64,000 nucleotides of DNA from Bosea sp. (in: a-proteobacteria) (GTDB lineage: Bacteria > Pseudomonadota > Alphaproteobacteria > Rhizobiales > Beijerinckiaceae): the NCBI GenBank assembly GCA_023910605.1, contig JAAVVV010000001.1:2408698-2472697 (forward strand). The letters are read 5' to 3'. The notes under the pieces were generated by a model. The model was given only the letters and a program-made list of their open reading frames with translations. It had not been told where the DNA came from and made no database searches. The position numbers and the translations under genes were made by a program. This document shows positions 29,687-40,484 of the stretch, piece after piece (position 1 is the stretch's first letter; each line of letters opens with the position of its first letter).

Positions 29687-31516
29687 TCACTCGACGGTGA
29701 CGGACTTGGCCAGATTGCGCGGCTGATCCACATCTTTGCCCATCACCAGCGCCGTGTGGTAGGCGATCAGCTGAACCGGGATGGCGTAAACTATCGCCGA
29801 AAAGGTCGGCGACATCGTCGGCATGACGATCGTCGCTTCGGTCTGGATCGTGGTTTCGGCCGCGCCCTTCTCGTCCGTGATCAGGATGATGCGGCCGCCG
29901 CGCGCTGCGACCTCATGCATGTTCGAGGCTGTCTTCTCGAACAGATGATCATGCGGCGCCACCACGATCACCGGCATCTCCTCGTCGATCAGCGCGATGG
30001 GGCCGTGCTTGAGTTCGCCCGCAGCATAGCCTTCTGCGTGAATGTAGGAGATTTCCTTGAGCTTGAGCGCCCCTTCCAGCGCCAGCGGAAAGCTGGTGCC
30101 GCGCCCGAGATAAAGCACGTCGCGCGCCTTGCTCAGCTTGTGGGCAAGGCGCTCTATCTGCACCTCGCTCTTGAGCGCCTGCGTCATCAGGCCCGGCAGC
30201 CTGATCAATTCGTGCACCAGTTCGCTCTCGCGTTCAGGGGTGATCGCGCCCCGCATCCGGCCGGCCGCGATGGCGATGCTGGCAAGCGTGACCAGCTTGC
30301 AGGTGAAGGCCTTGGTCGAGGCGACGCCGATCTCGGGGCCTGCCGTGATCGGAGCAACGATGTGGCTTTCCCGCGCGATGGTCGAGGTCGGGACATTGAC
30401 CACAGACAGAATCGTCTGGTTCTGGCTTTTCGCGTAACGCAGTGAAGCCAGTGTGTCGGCGGTCTCTCCGGACTGCGAGAGGAACATCGCGATGCCGTTC
30501 TTGGCCAGGAGCGGCGGCTCGCGGTAACGGAACTCGGAGGCGACATCAATGTCGGTTGGAACCCGCGCGATGCTCTCGAACCAATAGCGGGCGGTCAGGC
30601 CAGCCAGGTAGGCCGTGCCACACGCCGACATGGACAGGCGCTCCACCTTGGCCCAGTCGAGCGGCTGCTCGAAAGGCAGCTTCACCTTGGCCGACACCAT
30701 GTCGAGATAGGTGGTCAGCGTATGGGTGATGACTTCGGGCTGCTCATGGATTTCCTTCGCCATGAAGTGGCGGTGGTTGCCCTTGTCGACGAGAGCCGCG
30801 CCGGCCGCGACCACCTGCGCCGCGCGGTGCACGACCTGGCCATCGACATTGCGGAACTCGACGGAGTTGCGGTGGAGAATGGCCCAGTCGCCGTCTTCCA
30901 GGTATGCGATCATGTTCGTGAAAGGCGCGAGCGCAAATGCATCCGACCCCAGATACATTTCGCCGTTGCCGATGCCGACCGCGAGCGGAGGTCCGTTGCG
31001 CGCGCCGATCAGCAGGTCTTCCTCGCCCGAGAACAGGAAGGCCAGCGCGAAGGCGCCGCGCAACCGCGGCAGGACGGCGGCGACCGCGGCGACCGGCTTG
31101 GACCCGCGGTTGATCTCGCGCGTCACCAGATGCGCGACGACCTCGGTGTCGGTCTCGGACTCGAAGCGGAAGCCCTCCGCCTCGAGTTCGGCCCGGAACT
31201 CGGCGAAGTTCTCGATGATGCCGTTGTGGACCACCGCAAGCTTGTCGGTGGCGTGGGGGTGGGCGTTCGGCACACTGGGCCGGCCATGGGTGGCCCAACG
31301 AGTATGGCCGATGCCGACCAGGCCAGCCAGCGGCCGCTTGGAAAGCTCGACCTCGAGGTTGCGCAGCTTGCCCTCGGCGCGGCGGCGGGTGAGTTGCCCA
31401 TTCTCCAGCGTGGCGACGCCTGCGGAATCATAGCCCCGATACTCGAGCCGCCGCAGGGCCTCGACCACATCGAGAGCCACGGGAGTCTTGCCCAGAATGC
31501 CAACTATGCCACACAT
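29687..31516 (-). CDS. glmS: Glutamine-fructose-6-phosphate aminotransferase (isomerising)
   Basis: GlmS makes glucosamine 6-phosphate from fructose 6-phosphate and glutamine, the first committed step to UDP-GlcNAc. The 609-residue protein starts MCGIVGILG, exposing the N-terminal Cys nucleophile of the glutaminase domain after Met removal; this fixes the ATG at 31516 even though the frame is open further. RRLEYRGYDSAG, two SIS sugar-isomerase domains (SACGTAYLAG, LSQSGETADTL, LGRGTSFPLALEGALKLKE) and the terminal DQPRNLAKSVTVE complete it. It follows glmU, the next enzyme but one in the pathway. Confidence 0.98.
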   Translation of the reverse strand: MCGIVGILGKTPVALDVVEALRRLEYRGYDSAGVATLENGQLTRRRAEGKLRNLEVELSKRPLAGLVGIGHTRWATHGRPSVPNAHPHATDKLAVVHNGIIENFAEFRAELEAEGFRFESETDTEVVAHLVTREINRGSKPVAAVAAVLPRLRGAFALAFLFSGEEDLLIGARNGPPLAVGIGNGEMYLGSDAFALAPFTNMIAYLEDGDWAILHRNSVEFRNVDGQVVHRAAQVVAAGAALVDKGNHRHFMAKEIHEQPEVITHTLTTYLDMVSAKVKLPFEQPLDWAKVERLSMSACGTAYLAGLTARYWFESIARVPTDIDVASEFRYREPPLLAKNGIAMFLSQSGETADTLASLRYAKSQNQTILSVVNVPTSTIARESHIVAPITAGPEIGVASTKAFTCKLVTLASIAIAAGRMRGAITPERESELVHELIRLPGLMTQALKSEVQIERLAHKLSKARDVLYLGRGTSFPLALEGALKLKEISYIHAEGYAAGELKHGPIALIDEEMPVIVVAPHDHLFEKTASNMHEVAARGGRIILITDEKGAAETTIQTEATIVMPTMSPTFSAIVYAIPVQLIAYHTALVMGKDVDQPRNLAKSVTVE

Positions 31517-31624
31517 CGCTTCGTCCGCCCCTTCTTGGTCAACGCCTTCGCGCCGGCTTCGCAGCCAGCTTCCCCGATAGCGGCTCCGCTCAAGGCGCAC
31601 CAATCACTTTGGATGACCAACTAT

Positions 31625-31646
31625 GAAAAAAGCCTGCGATTCGGCT
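31625..31646 (-). terminator. Weak terminator-like element after glmU
   Basis: On the minus strand, downstream of the glmU stop, AGCC-GAATCGCA-GGCT is followed by six T's. The stem is only four base pairs, so termination would be partial; it could lower glmS expression relative to glmU. Confidence 0.3.
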
Positions 31647-31660
31647 GCAACCCGGCTGGT

Positions 31661-33028
31661 TCAGCCCTTCTTTTCGGCCTTCTTGCGCGCGCGGAAGGCA
31701 GCCGCCCAGCCCGGATAGCTCGATTGCCGCGCCCGCGCGACCGTCAGCGAGCCGGGCTCCACATCCTTGGTGACCACCGAACCTGACCCGATGTAGGCCC
31801 CCTCGCCGATCGTCACTGGCGCGACCAGTGACGAATTGGAGCCGACGAAAGCACCATCGCCGATCACGGTCCTGAACTTCGCGTAGCCGTCGTAATTGCA
31901 GGTTATTGTGCCGGCCCCGATATTGGCGTCGGCTCCCACAGAGGCATCGCCGATATAGGTGAGATGGCTGACCTTGGCGCCCTTGCCGAGCGTCGAGGCC
32001 TTGATCTCGACGAAATTGCCGACCTTGGCCTTTTCGCCAAGCTGTGCGCCGGGGCGCAGCCTGGCGAAGGGTCCTACGCTGGCGCGCGGACCTACATGCG
32101 CTCCTTCCAGATGCGAGAAGGCATGGATGACGCCGCCCTCTTCGATGACCACGCCGGGGCCGAACCAGACGTTGGGCTCGATGGTCACGTCGCGCGCAAT
32201 CCTGGTGTCGTGATGCAGGAACACGGTGGCGGGATCGATCATCGTCACGCCGGCGCGCATCGCGCGCTCACGCAGCCTTGCCTGTAGCGCGGCCTCGGCG
32301 CGGGCGAGTTGAACCCGATCGTTGACGCCCTGCACCTCGGCCTCCGGCGCGGTCAGCACGGCGGCGCGCAGCCCCAGCGCCCTGGCGATGGCGGGAGCAT
32401 CCGTGAGGTAGTATTCGCGCTGCGCGTTGGCGTTGCCGATCCGCGACAGGATATCGAGCGCGCGTCGTCCATCGAGCGCGATCAGCCCGGCATTGCACAA
32501 GGTCAGCGCGCGCTGCTCGGCAGTGGCGTCCTTGTGCTCCACAATGGCCGCGAGCGCGCCATCCCCGGCAAGGATCATCCGGCCATAGCCGGTCGGGTCC
32601 TCAGCCTCGAAGGCAAGCGCCACCACTGCAACGCCGGCATCAAGCGCGCCGCGCATGGCAAGAAAGGTCGCGCCCGTCAGCAGCGGCGTGTCGGCGAAGG
32701 CGACGACCACCTCGTCGTAGCCTTGCTCGATCGCCTCGCGCGCGGCGAGCACGGCATGGGCCGTGCCCAGCCGCTCCCGCTGCTCGAAGATGCGGGCCCC
32801 GGGCAGGACCGCGCGCGCCTCGGCGGCGACATCGTCGCGGCCTGGCCCCACCACCACGGCAATCTCGCTGGCTCCGGCCTCAAGCACAGCGCTCATGACA
32901 TGCCCCAGCATGCTGCGCCCGGCCAGCGGGTGCATCACCTTCGGCAGCGCCGATTTCATGCGTGTGCCCTCGCCTGCCGCAAGCACGATGGCGAGGCACC
33001 TGCGGCCGGAGCTGATAGCGGCGATCAT
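31661..33028 (-). CDS. glmU: Bifunctional GlmU (GlcN-1-P acetyltransferase / UDP-GlcNAc pyrophosphorylase)
   Basis: GlmU acetylates glucosamine 1-phosphate and couples it to UTP, giving UDP-GlcNAc for peptidoglycan and lipid A. The 455-residue protein has the pyrophosphorylase loop [18 protein letters not shown] at the N-terminus and a C-terminal left-handed beta helix of hexapeptide repeats ([21 protein letters not shown] is the acetyltransferase active-site region; [13 protein letters not shown] follows). Length is normal. Same strand as glmS, 144 bases before it; divergent from opgG. Confidence 0.97.
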   Translation of the reverse strand: MIAAISSGRRCLAIVLAAGEGTRMKSALPKVMHPLAGRSMLGHVMSAVLEAGASEIAVVVGPGRDDVAAEARAVLPGARIFEQRERLGTAHAVLAAREAIEQGYDEVVVAFADTPLLTGATFLAMRGALDAGVAVVALAFEAEDPTGYGRMILAGDGALAAIVEHKDATAEQRALTLCNAGLIALDGRRALDILSRIGNANAQREYYLTDAPAIARALGLRAAVLTAPEAEVQGVNDRVQLARAEAALQARLRERAMRAGVTMIDPATVFLHHDTRIARDVTIEPNVWFGPGVVIEEGGVIHAFSHLEGAHVGPRASVGPFARLRPGAQLGEKAKVGNFVEIKASTLGKGAKVSHLTYIGDASVGADANIGAGTITCNYDGYAKFRTVIGDGAFVGSNSSLVAPVTIGEGAYIGSGSVVTKDVEPGSLTVARARQSSYPGWAAAFRARKKAEKKG

Positions 33029-33230
33029 AATGCTGCCTTGTGTATCGGTTTGATGGGCGGGGTCGAAAGGCGCGGTCCGAAGGCCCGGACTGGGTCCGGC
33101 ACGCTCGGGCGCGGAATCACTATCCTACGGGCTGCCCGATTTCAAACACGGCTGGCGCGTGGCACAAAGCGTGCTAAGAGCGCTCGCGGCCAACCTCGAC
33201 CTTTCGTTTTGGCACCACTCCAGCTGGGCA

Positions 33231-34775
33231 ATGAGCATCTTTCTCACGCGGCGAGATTTCCTGGCGGGCAGCGCCGCCCTTGGCGCGGTCGTGGCATATC
33301 CTGCCGCGGCCCAGCAGAACGGCAATGCCGGTTTTCCAGGGCCCATCGGCGATGGACAGCGCTTCGAGCCGGGCCTTGTCGTCGAACTGGCGCGGGCCTT
33401 GGCCCGCCGGCCCATGGCGCCGTCACCGTCCGAATTGCCCGACGGTCTTGGCGCACTGCCGCTCGATGTGCTGGGCAGCATCCGCATGCAACCCCAGCGC
33501 ATGATCTGGGCCGGAGAGCAGCGCGGCTTCACGATCGAGCCGCTGCATCGCGGGGCTGTTTTCAGCAATCAGGTCAGCATCTTCGTCGTCGAGGACGGTG
33601 CCATTCGCCGCATCGCCTTCGACAAGGGCAGCTTCGATTACGGTCGGGCGCCGATCCCGGCCACCGGCAACGACCTCGGCTTTTCCGGCTTTCGCCTGCA
33701 TTTCGGCAGTGACCGGCTGCAGGAGGCCGCCGTCTTTCAGGGGGCGACCTTCTTCCGCGCCATTGCGCGCGGCCAGATGTTCGGCGCCATCGCCCGCACG
33801 CTGGTGCTCAGGCCCGGCGAGCAGCGCGGTGAAGAGGTGCCGTATTTCCGCGGCTTCTGGATCGAACGCCCCGGGCCGGCCGCCAACGCCATCGTGATCC
33901 ATGCCCTGATCGATTCCGAAAGCGCCACCGCCGCCGCAAGGATGACGGTCCGCCCCGGCGACATGTCCATCAATGATGTGGAGCTCACGCTGTTTGCCCG
34001 CGTCCAGCTCGAAAATGTCGGCTTCGGCGGCATGATGGGCAACTTCCTGTTTGCCCCCCAGCGCCGCCGCATTTTTGATGATGTTCGCCCCGCCGTGCAT
34101 GAGGTTTCGGGCCTGCAGCTGCGCACCGGCGCGGATGAATGGCTCTATCGGCCGCTCAACAACCCCGAGCAGCTCCAGATTTCCGCCTTCGTCGACAATA
34201 ACCCGCGTGGTTTCGGCCTCGTGCAGCGCGAGCGCGACTACATTGCCTTCCAGGACGACGAGCAGCGCTTCGAACTGCGCCCCTCCATCTGGGTCGAGCC
34301 TCTGGGCGATTGGGGCGCGGGATCGGTGCAGTTGCTGGAAGTGCCGACCGATTCCGATCTCAATGACAACATCATCGCCCACTGGCGCCCCCGCCAGCCG
34401 ATCGCGGCCGGCTCGGAGACGACCGTTTCCTATCGCCAGTTCTGGTGCTGGCAGCCGCCCGAGACGCCGCCTGTCGCCATGGTGCGCGCCGTGCGGCAGG
34501 GGCGCGGTTCGCAGGGCCGCCGCCGGCGCTTCCTGGTGGACTTCGCGGCCGACGCCCTCGCCGATCCCGCATTGGCGCAGTCCGTCAAGATCAACCTGGG
34601 CGCCACGCCCGGTGCCATCCACGGCGTGAGGCTCTGGGCCTATCCGGGCCGCAAGACCTTGCGGGTCGCCTTCGAGCTTGATCCTGGCGCGGAGAACGCC
34701 AGCGAGCTTCGGCTTCAGCTCGAGACGCAAGGCCGCCCCCTTTCCGAGACATGGCTCTACCGATGGACACCGTGA
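33231..34775 (+). CDS. opgG: Periplasmic glucan biosynthesis protein OpgG/OpgD, Tat signal
   Basis: OpgG/OpgD proteins act in the periplasm on beta-glucans exported by OpgH, shaping osmoregulated periplasmic glucans. From the ATG at 33231 the product has 514 residues. It begins TRRDFLAGSAALGAVVAYPA, a twin-arginine signal as in E. coli OpgD. The body carries family blocks such as GNDLGFSGFRLHF, ERDYIAFQDDEQRFELRPS and LLEVPTDSDLNDNI. The 3' end overlaps the opgH start by 25 bases, so the pair is co-translated. Either name (opgG or opgD) is possible because only one paralogue is seen. Confidence 0.93.
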   Translation: MSIFLTRRDFLAGSAALGAVVAYPAAAQQNGNAGFPGPIGDGQRFEPGLVVELARALARRPMAPSPSELPDGLGALPLDVLGSIRMQPQRMIWAGEQRGFTIEPLHRGAVFSNQVSIFVVEDGAIRRIAFDKGSFDYGRAPIPATGNDLGFSGFRLHFGSDRLQEAAVFQGATFFRAIARGQMFGAIARTLVLRPGEQRGEEVPYFRGFWIERPGPAANAIVIHALIDSESATAAARMTVRPGDMSINDVELTLFARVQLENVGFGGMMGNFLFAPQRRRIFDDVRPAVHEVSGLQLRTGADEWLYRPLNNPEQLQISAFVDNNPRGFGLVQRERDYIAFQDDEQRFELRPSIWVEPLGDWGAGSVQLLEVPTDSDLNDNIIAHWRPRQPIAAGSETTVSYRQFWCWQPPETPPVAMVRAVRQGRGSQGRRRRFLVDFAADALADPALAQSVKINLGATPGAIHGVRLWAYPGRKTLRVAFELDPGAENASELRLQLETQGRPLSETWLYRWTP

Positions 34776-36934
34776 GCCCAGGCGCCGCCGCGGCGGCGCT
34801 CGCAGAGCCTCCTGTGCCGGCAGAGGCCCGCCTCGACATGCCGACCCAGTCGCTGCGCCGATGGAGCCGGAGCGAGGAACGCCGGCGCGCCCGCCCTGGC
34901 GCCTGGCGCACGCCCTGGCTCCCGCGCCTGTTCGTGTTCGGCGGCGCGCTTGCGCTGACGCTCTACGGCGCGCGCGAGATGTATGAGGTCGTGTCGGTCA
35001 GCCGCACGACCGTGCTGCAATATCTGCTTCTGGCGCTGTTCACCGTGAATTTCTCCTGGATCGCGCTGGCCTTCACCTCGGCGATCCTTGGCTTCATCAC
35101 GCTGACGGTCAGGCCCAACCCCACGCCGCGCGCGGTTAGCCTTTCGCAGCGCACCGTCATCGTCATGCCAATCTATAATGAATCGACGGCGCGCACCTTC
35201 GCGGCGGTGGCGGCGATCCGCGAGTCGGTGGACGCGACGGGTCTGGGCGCGCACTTCGACTATTTCATCCTCTCCGACACCACCAACCCGGACATCTGGG
35301 TGGCGGAGGAGCGCGCCTTTCTGGCGCTGCGGGAGCGTTTGGGTCCCGACCACCGGCTCTACTATCGCCACCGGGCGAAGAACCATCATCGCAAGGCCGG
35401 CAACATCGCCGATTTCGTCACGCGCTGGGGCGGCCGTTACGAGCACATGGTCGTGCTCGATGCCGATAGCCTGATGACCGGCACCTGCATCGTGCGGCTG
35501 GCCGCGGCGATGGAGGCCGATCCCGATGCCGGCATCATCCAGTCTCTGCCGCTCATCATCAACCGCAACACGCTGTTCGCGCGGCTCCAGCAATTCGCCG
35601 CCCGCGTCTATGGCCCCGTCATAGCCACGGGCCTCGCGCAATGGTCTGGCCGCGATTGCAATTACTGGGGCCACAACGCCGTCATACGCACGGCCGCCTT
35701 CGCGGCGCATTGCGGATTGCCCGACCTCAAGGGCAAGCCCCCGTTTGGTGGCCACATCCTGAGCCATGACTTCGTCGAGGCGGCGCTGATCCGCCGGGCA
35801 GGCTGGGCAGTCTACATGCTGCCCGACCTGCACGGCTCCTATGAGGAAAGCCCGCCCTCGCTCATCGACCTTTCGGCCCGGGACAGGCGCTGGTGCCAGG
35901 GCAATCTCCAGCACGGCCGCGTAATGTTCGCGGCGGGGCTGAGATGGCCGACGCGGCAGCATTTCGCCACGGGCATCATGTCCTACATGGCCTCGCCCTT
36001 CTGGCTCATGCAGCTCGTGGTCGGCATCGCGCTGGTGCTTCAGGTGCAGTATGCGCGCCCCGAGTACTTCACCAACGAGTTCACGCTGGTCCCCGTCTGG
36101 CCGCGCTTCGACCCGGAGCGGTCGCTGGCCCTGTTCGGCCTGACCATGGCCATCCTGCTGGCGCCCAAGCTCTTCGGCTTTCTGCTGACGCTCGTGAACA
36201 ATGCTGAGCGCCGCGCCTGCGGCGGCGGCATCAGGCTGACCATTTCCGCCATCCTGGAGATCTTCATGTCGGCGCTGCTCGCGCCCATCATGATGGTGAT
36301 CCAGTCCGGCTCCGTGTTCCAGATCATCGCCGGCCGCGACACAGGCTGGAACCCGCAGCGGCGTGACGATGGCTCCATCCCCTTCGCAGACATCGTGCGG
36401 CGGCACCGCATGCATACCGTGCTTGGCGTGTTCACGGGCGTCGTCGCCTTCATGATCGCGACATCGCTCTTCGCCTGGATGTCGCCCACGATCCTCGGGT
36501 TGCTGCTGGCGATACCGCTCTCATGGGCCAGCGGCCAGCTGGCGATCGGGCTTTGGCTCAAGCGCCGCGGCCTGCTGCTGACGCCCGAGGAAGGCGCGCC
36601 GCCCGCCATCGCGACGCGCGCCAACGCCCTGCAACAGGAGTTCGCCCGGCAGCGCTTCGACGATGCCGACGGGCTGCTGGCGCTTCATCAGAACCCGGAG
36701 CTGATGGAAGCGCATGCCGCGATGCTGCCGGCCATGAGCCCGCGTCAACGGGGCCAGATCGAGGCCGACAGGGCAGTGGCGCAGGCCAAGCTGGTCGACG
36801 CCGCCTCGATCGACGAAGCCATGGCGTGGCTCAAGCCCAGGGAGCGCATGGTGGTTCTGCACGACCGCGCCTTGCTATTCCTGCTCGGGCAGCTGGGCGC
36901 GCCGAGCACGGCGGCAAAGCTCGCGGCGGAGTGA
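34751..36934 (+). CDS. opgH: Glucans biosynthesis glucosyltransferase OpgH
   Basis: OpgH is an inner-membrane family 2 glycosyltransferase that polymerises UDP-glucose into the beta-1,2 backbone and exports it. The 727-residue protein has N-terminal membrane segments, the GT2 domain (VIVMPIYNESTART, VLDADSLMTG with the DxD-type Asp pair, and the RRWCQGNLQH product-binding motif), then several membrane helices (about 415-610) and a cytoplasmic C-terminus. The ATG at 34751 lies inside opgG; an ATG at 34763 is an alternative. Ends 13 bases from convergent mfd. Confidence 0.95.
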   Translation: MALPMDTVSPGAAAAALAEPPVPAEARLDMPTQSLRRWSRSEERRRARPGAWRTPWLPRLFVFGGALALTLYGAREMYEVVSVSRTTVLQYLLLALFTVNFSWIALAFTSAILGFITLTVRPNPTPRAVSLSQRTVIVMPIYNESTARTFAAVAAIRESVDATGLGAHFDYFILSDTTNPDIWVAEERAFLALRERLGPDHRLYYRHRAKNHHRKAGNIADFVTRWGGRYEHMVVLDADSLMTGTCIVRLAAAMEADPDAGIIQSLPLIINRNTLFARLQQFAARVYGPVIATGLAQWSGRDCNYWGHNAVIRTAAFAAHCGLPDLKGKPPFGGHILSHDFVEAALIRRAGWAVYMLPDLHGSYEESPPSLIDLSARDRRWCQGNLQHGRVMFAAGLRWPTRQHFATGIMSYMASPFWLMQLVVGIALVLQVQYARPEYFTNEFTLVPVWPRFDPERSLALFGLTMAILLAPKLFGFLLTLVNNAERRACGGGIRLTISAILEIFMSALLAPIMMVIQSGSVFQIIAGRDTGWNPQRRDDGSIPFADIVRRHRMHTVLGVFTGVVAFMIATSLFAWMSPTILGLLLAIPLSWASGQLAIGLWLKRRGLLLTPEEGAPPAIATRANALQQEFARQRFDDADGLLALHQNPELMEAHAAMLPAMSPRQRGQIEADRAVAQAKLVDAASIDEAMAWLKPRERMVVLHDRALLFLLGQLGAPSTAAKLAAE

Positions 36935-36947
36935 CGCCCGGCGCTGC

Positions 36948-39900
36948 TCAGGCCGCCTTCTTGCGCTCTGCGATCCGCACCAGATCCCGCATCAGGCGCG
37001 TCGTGGTCTTGAGCCGCAGCTCGGGCTTGTCCATCTCGCGCACGAAGACCAACTTCATGTCGGGCCGCACCCTGGCGCTGGCGGCGCCCTGTTCGGTGAC
37101 ATAGGCCACCAGCCCATCGGGGTTGGCGTAGGAATTGTCCCGGAACGCGACGATGATGCCCTTGGGGCCAGCCTCCACCTTCTCGACATTGGCGCGCCGG
37201 CACAGAACCTTGATCGCCACGATGTCGAGCAACTGGCGCACCTCGTCGGGCATCGGGCCGAAACGGTCAATCATCTCGGCGCCGAAGCTCTCGATCTCCT
37301 GATCCGTCTCGAGCGTGGACAGCCGCTTGTAGAGCCCCAATCTCAGCACGAGATCCTCGACATAGCTGTCCGGTATCATGACGGGCGTCCCTATGGTGAT
37401 CGACGGGGACCATTGATCCTCGGCAGGCTCTGTGATGCCGGCCTTGAGCGACGCCACCGCCTCCTCCAGCATCTGCTGATAAAGCTCATAGCCCACTTCC
37501 TTGATGTGGCCGGATTGCTCGTCGCCGAGCAGGTTGCCAGCGCCGCGAATGTCGAGGTCGTGGCTGGCCAGCTGGAAGCCCGCGCCGAGCGTGTCGAGCG
37601 ATTGCAGCACCTTCAGCCGCCGCTCGGCCTGCACGGTGAGCTTCTTCTTCTCGTGCAGCGTGAACAGCGCGTAGGCGCGTGTCTTGGAGCGGCCCACCCG
37701 CCCACGCAGCTGGTAAAGCTGCGAAAGCCCGAACATGTCAGCGCGGTGGACGATGAGCGTATTGGCGGTCGGGATGTCGAGCCCGGACTCGACGATCGTC
37801 GTCGAGAGCAGGATGTCGAACTTGCCCTCGTAGAAGGCCGTCATCACATCCTCAAGCTGCCCGGCGGCCATCTGGCCATGTGCGACGGCCACCTTGCACT
37901 CGGGCACCTGCTTGTCGAGGTAGTCCTTCACCGTGGCCAGATCCTCGATCCTTGGCACGACATAGAAGCTCTGCCCGCCGCGGTAGCGCTCGCGCAGCAG
38001 AGCCTCGCGCACGATCAGTCCGTCAAACGGCGCGACGAAGGTCCGCACCGCCAGCCTGTCGACCGGCGGGGTCGCGATGATCGACAGGTCACGCACCCCT
38101 GTCATCGCCAGTTGCAGCGTGCGCGGGATCGGCGTAGCCGAGAGGGTCAGCACATGCACCTCCGCGCGCATCTCCTTCAGCCGCTCCTTGTGCGCCACGC
38201 CGAAATGCTGCTCCTCATCGACGATGACCAGGCCGAGGTCCTTGAACTTCACGTTCTTGCCGAGCAGCGCGTGGGTGCCGACCACGATGTCCATCGTCCC
38301 GTCCGCGATGCCGTCCTTCACCGCCTTGAGATCGCCTGCTCCCACGAAGCGCGAGGCCTGCCCAACCTGCACCGGCAGGCCCTTGAAGCGATCGGCGAAT
38401 GTCTTGTGGTGCTGGCGCGCCAGGAGCGTGGTCGGAACCACGACGGCCACCTGCTTGCCGGCCATCGCCACAGCGAACGCCGCGCGCAGCGCCACCTCCG
38501 TCTTGCCGAAGCCGACATCGCCGCAGACCAGCCGGTCCATCGGCCGTCCCAGGCCCAGATCGTCGATCACCGCATCGATGGCGTTGAGCTGATCCTCGGT
38601 CTCCTCATAGGGGAAGCGCGCCGCGAACTCGTCATAGAGCCCTTCGGGCAGGGTGATGCGCGGCGCGTCCTTCAGCAGGCGGGCGGCGGCGATCTGGATG
38701 AGCTTGCCCGCGATCTCGCGGATGCGCTGCTTCATCTTCGCCTTGCGCGCCTGCCAGCCGGGCCCGCCGAGCCGGTCAAGCTGGACCTCGGTGTCCTCCG
38801 AGCCATAGCGCGAAAGCAGCTCGATGTTGGCCACCGGCAGGAAGAGCTTGTCTCCTCCATTATAGTGGATTTCGAGACAGTCCTGCGGTGCGCCAGCGAC
38901 ATCGATGGTCTGCAACCCGACAAAGCGGCCGATGCCGTGGTCCACATGCACGACGAGATCGCCCGGCGTCAGCGAGGCCGCTTCCGTGATGTAGTCGTTG
39001 GCCTTCCTGGAGGCGCGCCTGGCCCGGATCAGCCGGTCGCCAAGAATGTCCTGCTCGCCGATGACCGCGAGCTTGGACGTCTCGAAACCGGTTTCGAGGC
39101 CCCATACCACCAAAGCCACGCCTTCGGGCTTGAGCTGACGCGCCGCCGCCAGCGAGCCCACCATCTCGGCGCTGGCAAGGCCATGATCGTGCAGCACATG
39201 CGCCAGCCTCTCGCGGGAGCCCTCCGACCAGCCGGCGATCAACACGCGCTTGCCCGCCTTATGCAGCGCGGCGATGTGCGTCACCACAGCGTCGAAGACG
39301 TTGCCGTCGGCGGCGCGCTCGGCCGCGAAGCCGCGTCCCTGCCGCGCTCCGCAGTCGATGACGAGGCGGGCCTCGCTGTCGGGCTGCGCGAAGGGCGTGA
39401 GCTTGCCGTGCCCGGCCTCGTTCAGCCGCTCCGTCCACTCGGCAGCGGTGAGATAGAGGGCGGATGGCGGCAGGGGGTTGTAGGGAGTGCCGGCCGCGTT
39501 CCGGTCGACGGCCTCCTTGCGGGACTGGTAATATTCTTCGATCTGAGAAATACGGCCAGCGCGCACATCGTCGAGTTGCGGGTCGAGCAGCCAGGAGGCG
39601 CCGTCGCAATAGTCGAAAAGCGTGTCCATGCGCTCGTGGAAGAGCGGGGACCAGTGCTCCATGCCCGCGAAACGCCGCCCCTCAGACACCGTCTCGTACA
39701 GCACGTCATCGCGGCCCGGCGCGCCGAAGGCGACGAGATAGCCCTGCCTGAAGCGGCGGATCGTGTCCGTCGTCAACTGGGTTTCGGAGACGGGGACCAG
39801 GTCGAGCGCCCGCATCGAAGCCAGCGAGCGCTGGGTTTCCGGATCGAAGGTGCGGATGGTCTCCAGCGCATCGCCGAAAAAGTCGAGGCGGATCGGCTGC

Positions 39901-40484
39901 GGCAGCCCGGGCGGATACAGGTCCACGATGCCGCCGCGCACGGCATACTCGCCGGTTTCTCGCACGGTCGAAGCGCGCATGTAGCCGCCCATGTCGAGCC
40001 AGGCGGCCAGTTCCCGCGTGTCCACCACGTTGCCTGGCGCGGCCGCGAAGCTCTGCGCTGCGACCATCTGCCGGGCTGGCAGCCTCTGCAGCGCGGCGTT
40101 GATGGTGGTCAGCAGCACGCGCGGGCGCGCCTCGCCCGAGCGGGAGCGGGCCAGCCGCGCCAGCGTCGTCATGCGTCGCGCCACGATCGCGGCATTGGGA
40201 GAGGCCCGGTCATAGGGCTGGCAGTCCCATGCCGGCAGCGGCAGGATTTCGATGTCGGGCGCGACAAAGCGCAGCGCAGACTCAAGCCGCTGCATCCGCT
40301 GCCCGTCGCGCGAGACGAAAACCGCAACGGCCGGTGCCTCGACCCGCGCCGCGAGCCGGCGGGCCAGACCGGACAGGACAACCGCGTCATAGCCTTCCGG
40401 CACGCCCGCCAGGATGGGACGGTCCTTCCGCAGCAGGGCATCGGCTGCGCGATCGAGTGCGGTGGGCTTGACGGGCTTGTTCAC
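36948..40484 (-). CDS. mfd: Transcription-repair coupling factor Mfd
   Basis: Mfd removes RNA polymerase stalled at DNA damage and recruits UvrA. The 1178-residue product contains the UvrB-like N-terminal module (FVSRDGQRMQRLESALRF onwards), a CarD-like RNA-polymerase interacting domain (LTPGDLVVHVDHGIGRFVGL), and a RecG-like translocase with Walker A GDVGFGKTE, DEEQHFG, and the TRG motif region after VGRSKTRAYALF. The GTG at 40484 (VNKPVKPTALDRA) starts where homology begins; the open frame extends 33 codons upstream. Together with sdhE on the same strand. Confidence 0.97.
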   Translation of the reverse strand: MNKPVKPTALDRAADALLRKDRPILAGVPEGYDAVVLSGLARRLAARVEAPAVAVFVSRDGQRMQRLESALRFVAPDIEILPLPAWDCQPYDRASPNAAIVARRMTTLARLARSRSGEARPRVLLTTINAALQRLPARQMVAAQSFAAAPGNVVDTRELAAWLDMGGYMRASTVRETGEYAVRGGIVDLYPPGLPQPIRLDFFGDALETIRTFDPETQRSLASMRALDLVPVSETQLTTDTIRRFRQGYLVAFGAPGRDDVLYETVSEGRRFAGMEHWSPLFHERMDTLFDYCDGASWLLDPQLDDVRAGRISQIEEYYQSRKEAVDRNAAGTPYNPLPPSALYLTAAEWTERLNEAGHGKLTPFAQPDSEARLVIDCGARQGRGFAAERAADGNVFDAVVTHIAALHKAGKRVLIAGWSEGSRERLAHVLHDHGLASAEMVGSLAAARQLKPEGVALVVWGLETGFETSKLAVIGEQDILGDRLIRARRASRKANDYITEAASLTPGDLVVHVDHGIGRFVGLQTIDVAGAPQDCLEIHYNGGDKLFLPVANIELLSRYGSEDTEVQLDRLGGPGWQARKAKMKQRIREIAGKLIQIAAARLLKDAPRITLPEGLYDEFAARFPYEETEDQLNAIDAVIDDLGLGRPMDRLVCGDVGFGKTEVALRAAFAVAMAGKQVAVVVPTTLLARQHHKTFADRFKGLPVQVGQASRFVGAGDLKAVKDGIADGTMDIVVGTHALLGKNVKFKDLGLVIVDEEQHFGVAHKERLKEMRAEVHVLTLSATPIPRTLQLAMTGVRDLSIIATPPVDRLAVRTFVAPFDGLIVREALLRERYRGGQSFYVVPRIEDLATVKDYLDKQVPECKVAVAHGQMAAGQLEDVMTAFYEGKFDILLSTTIVESGLDIPTANTLIVHRADMFGLSQLYQLRGRVGRSKTRAYALFTLHEKKKLTVQAERRLKVLQSLDTLGAGFQLASHDLDIRGAGNLLGDEQSGHIKEVGYELYQQMLEEAVASLKAGITEPAEDQWSPSITIGTPVMIPDSYVEDLVLRLGLYKRLSTLETDQEIESFGAEMIDRFGPMPDEVRQLLDIVAIKVLCRRANVEKVEAGPKGIIVAFRDNSYANPDGLVAYVTEQGAASARVRPDMKLVFVREMDKPELRLKTTTRLMRDLVRIAERKKAA

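Noticed and set aside
32309..33712. Plus-strand frame spanning glmU antisense into opgG
   Set aside because: No own start context; glmU and opgG have clear domain evidence in the other frames.
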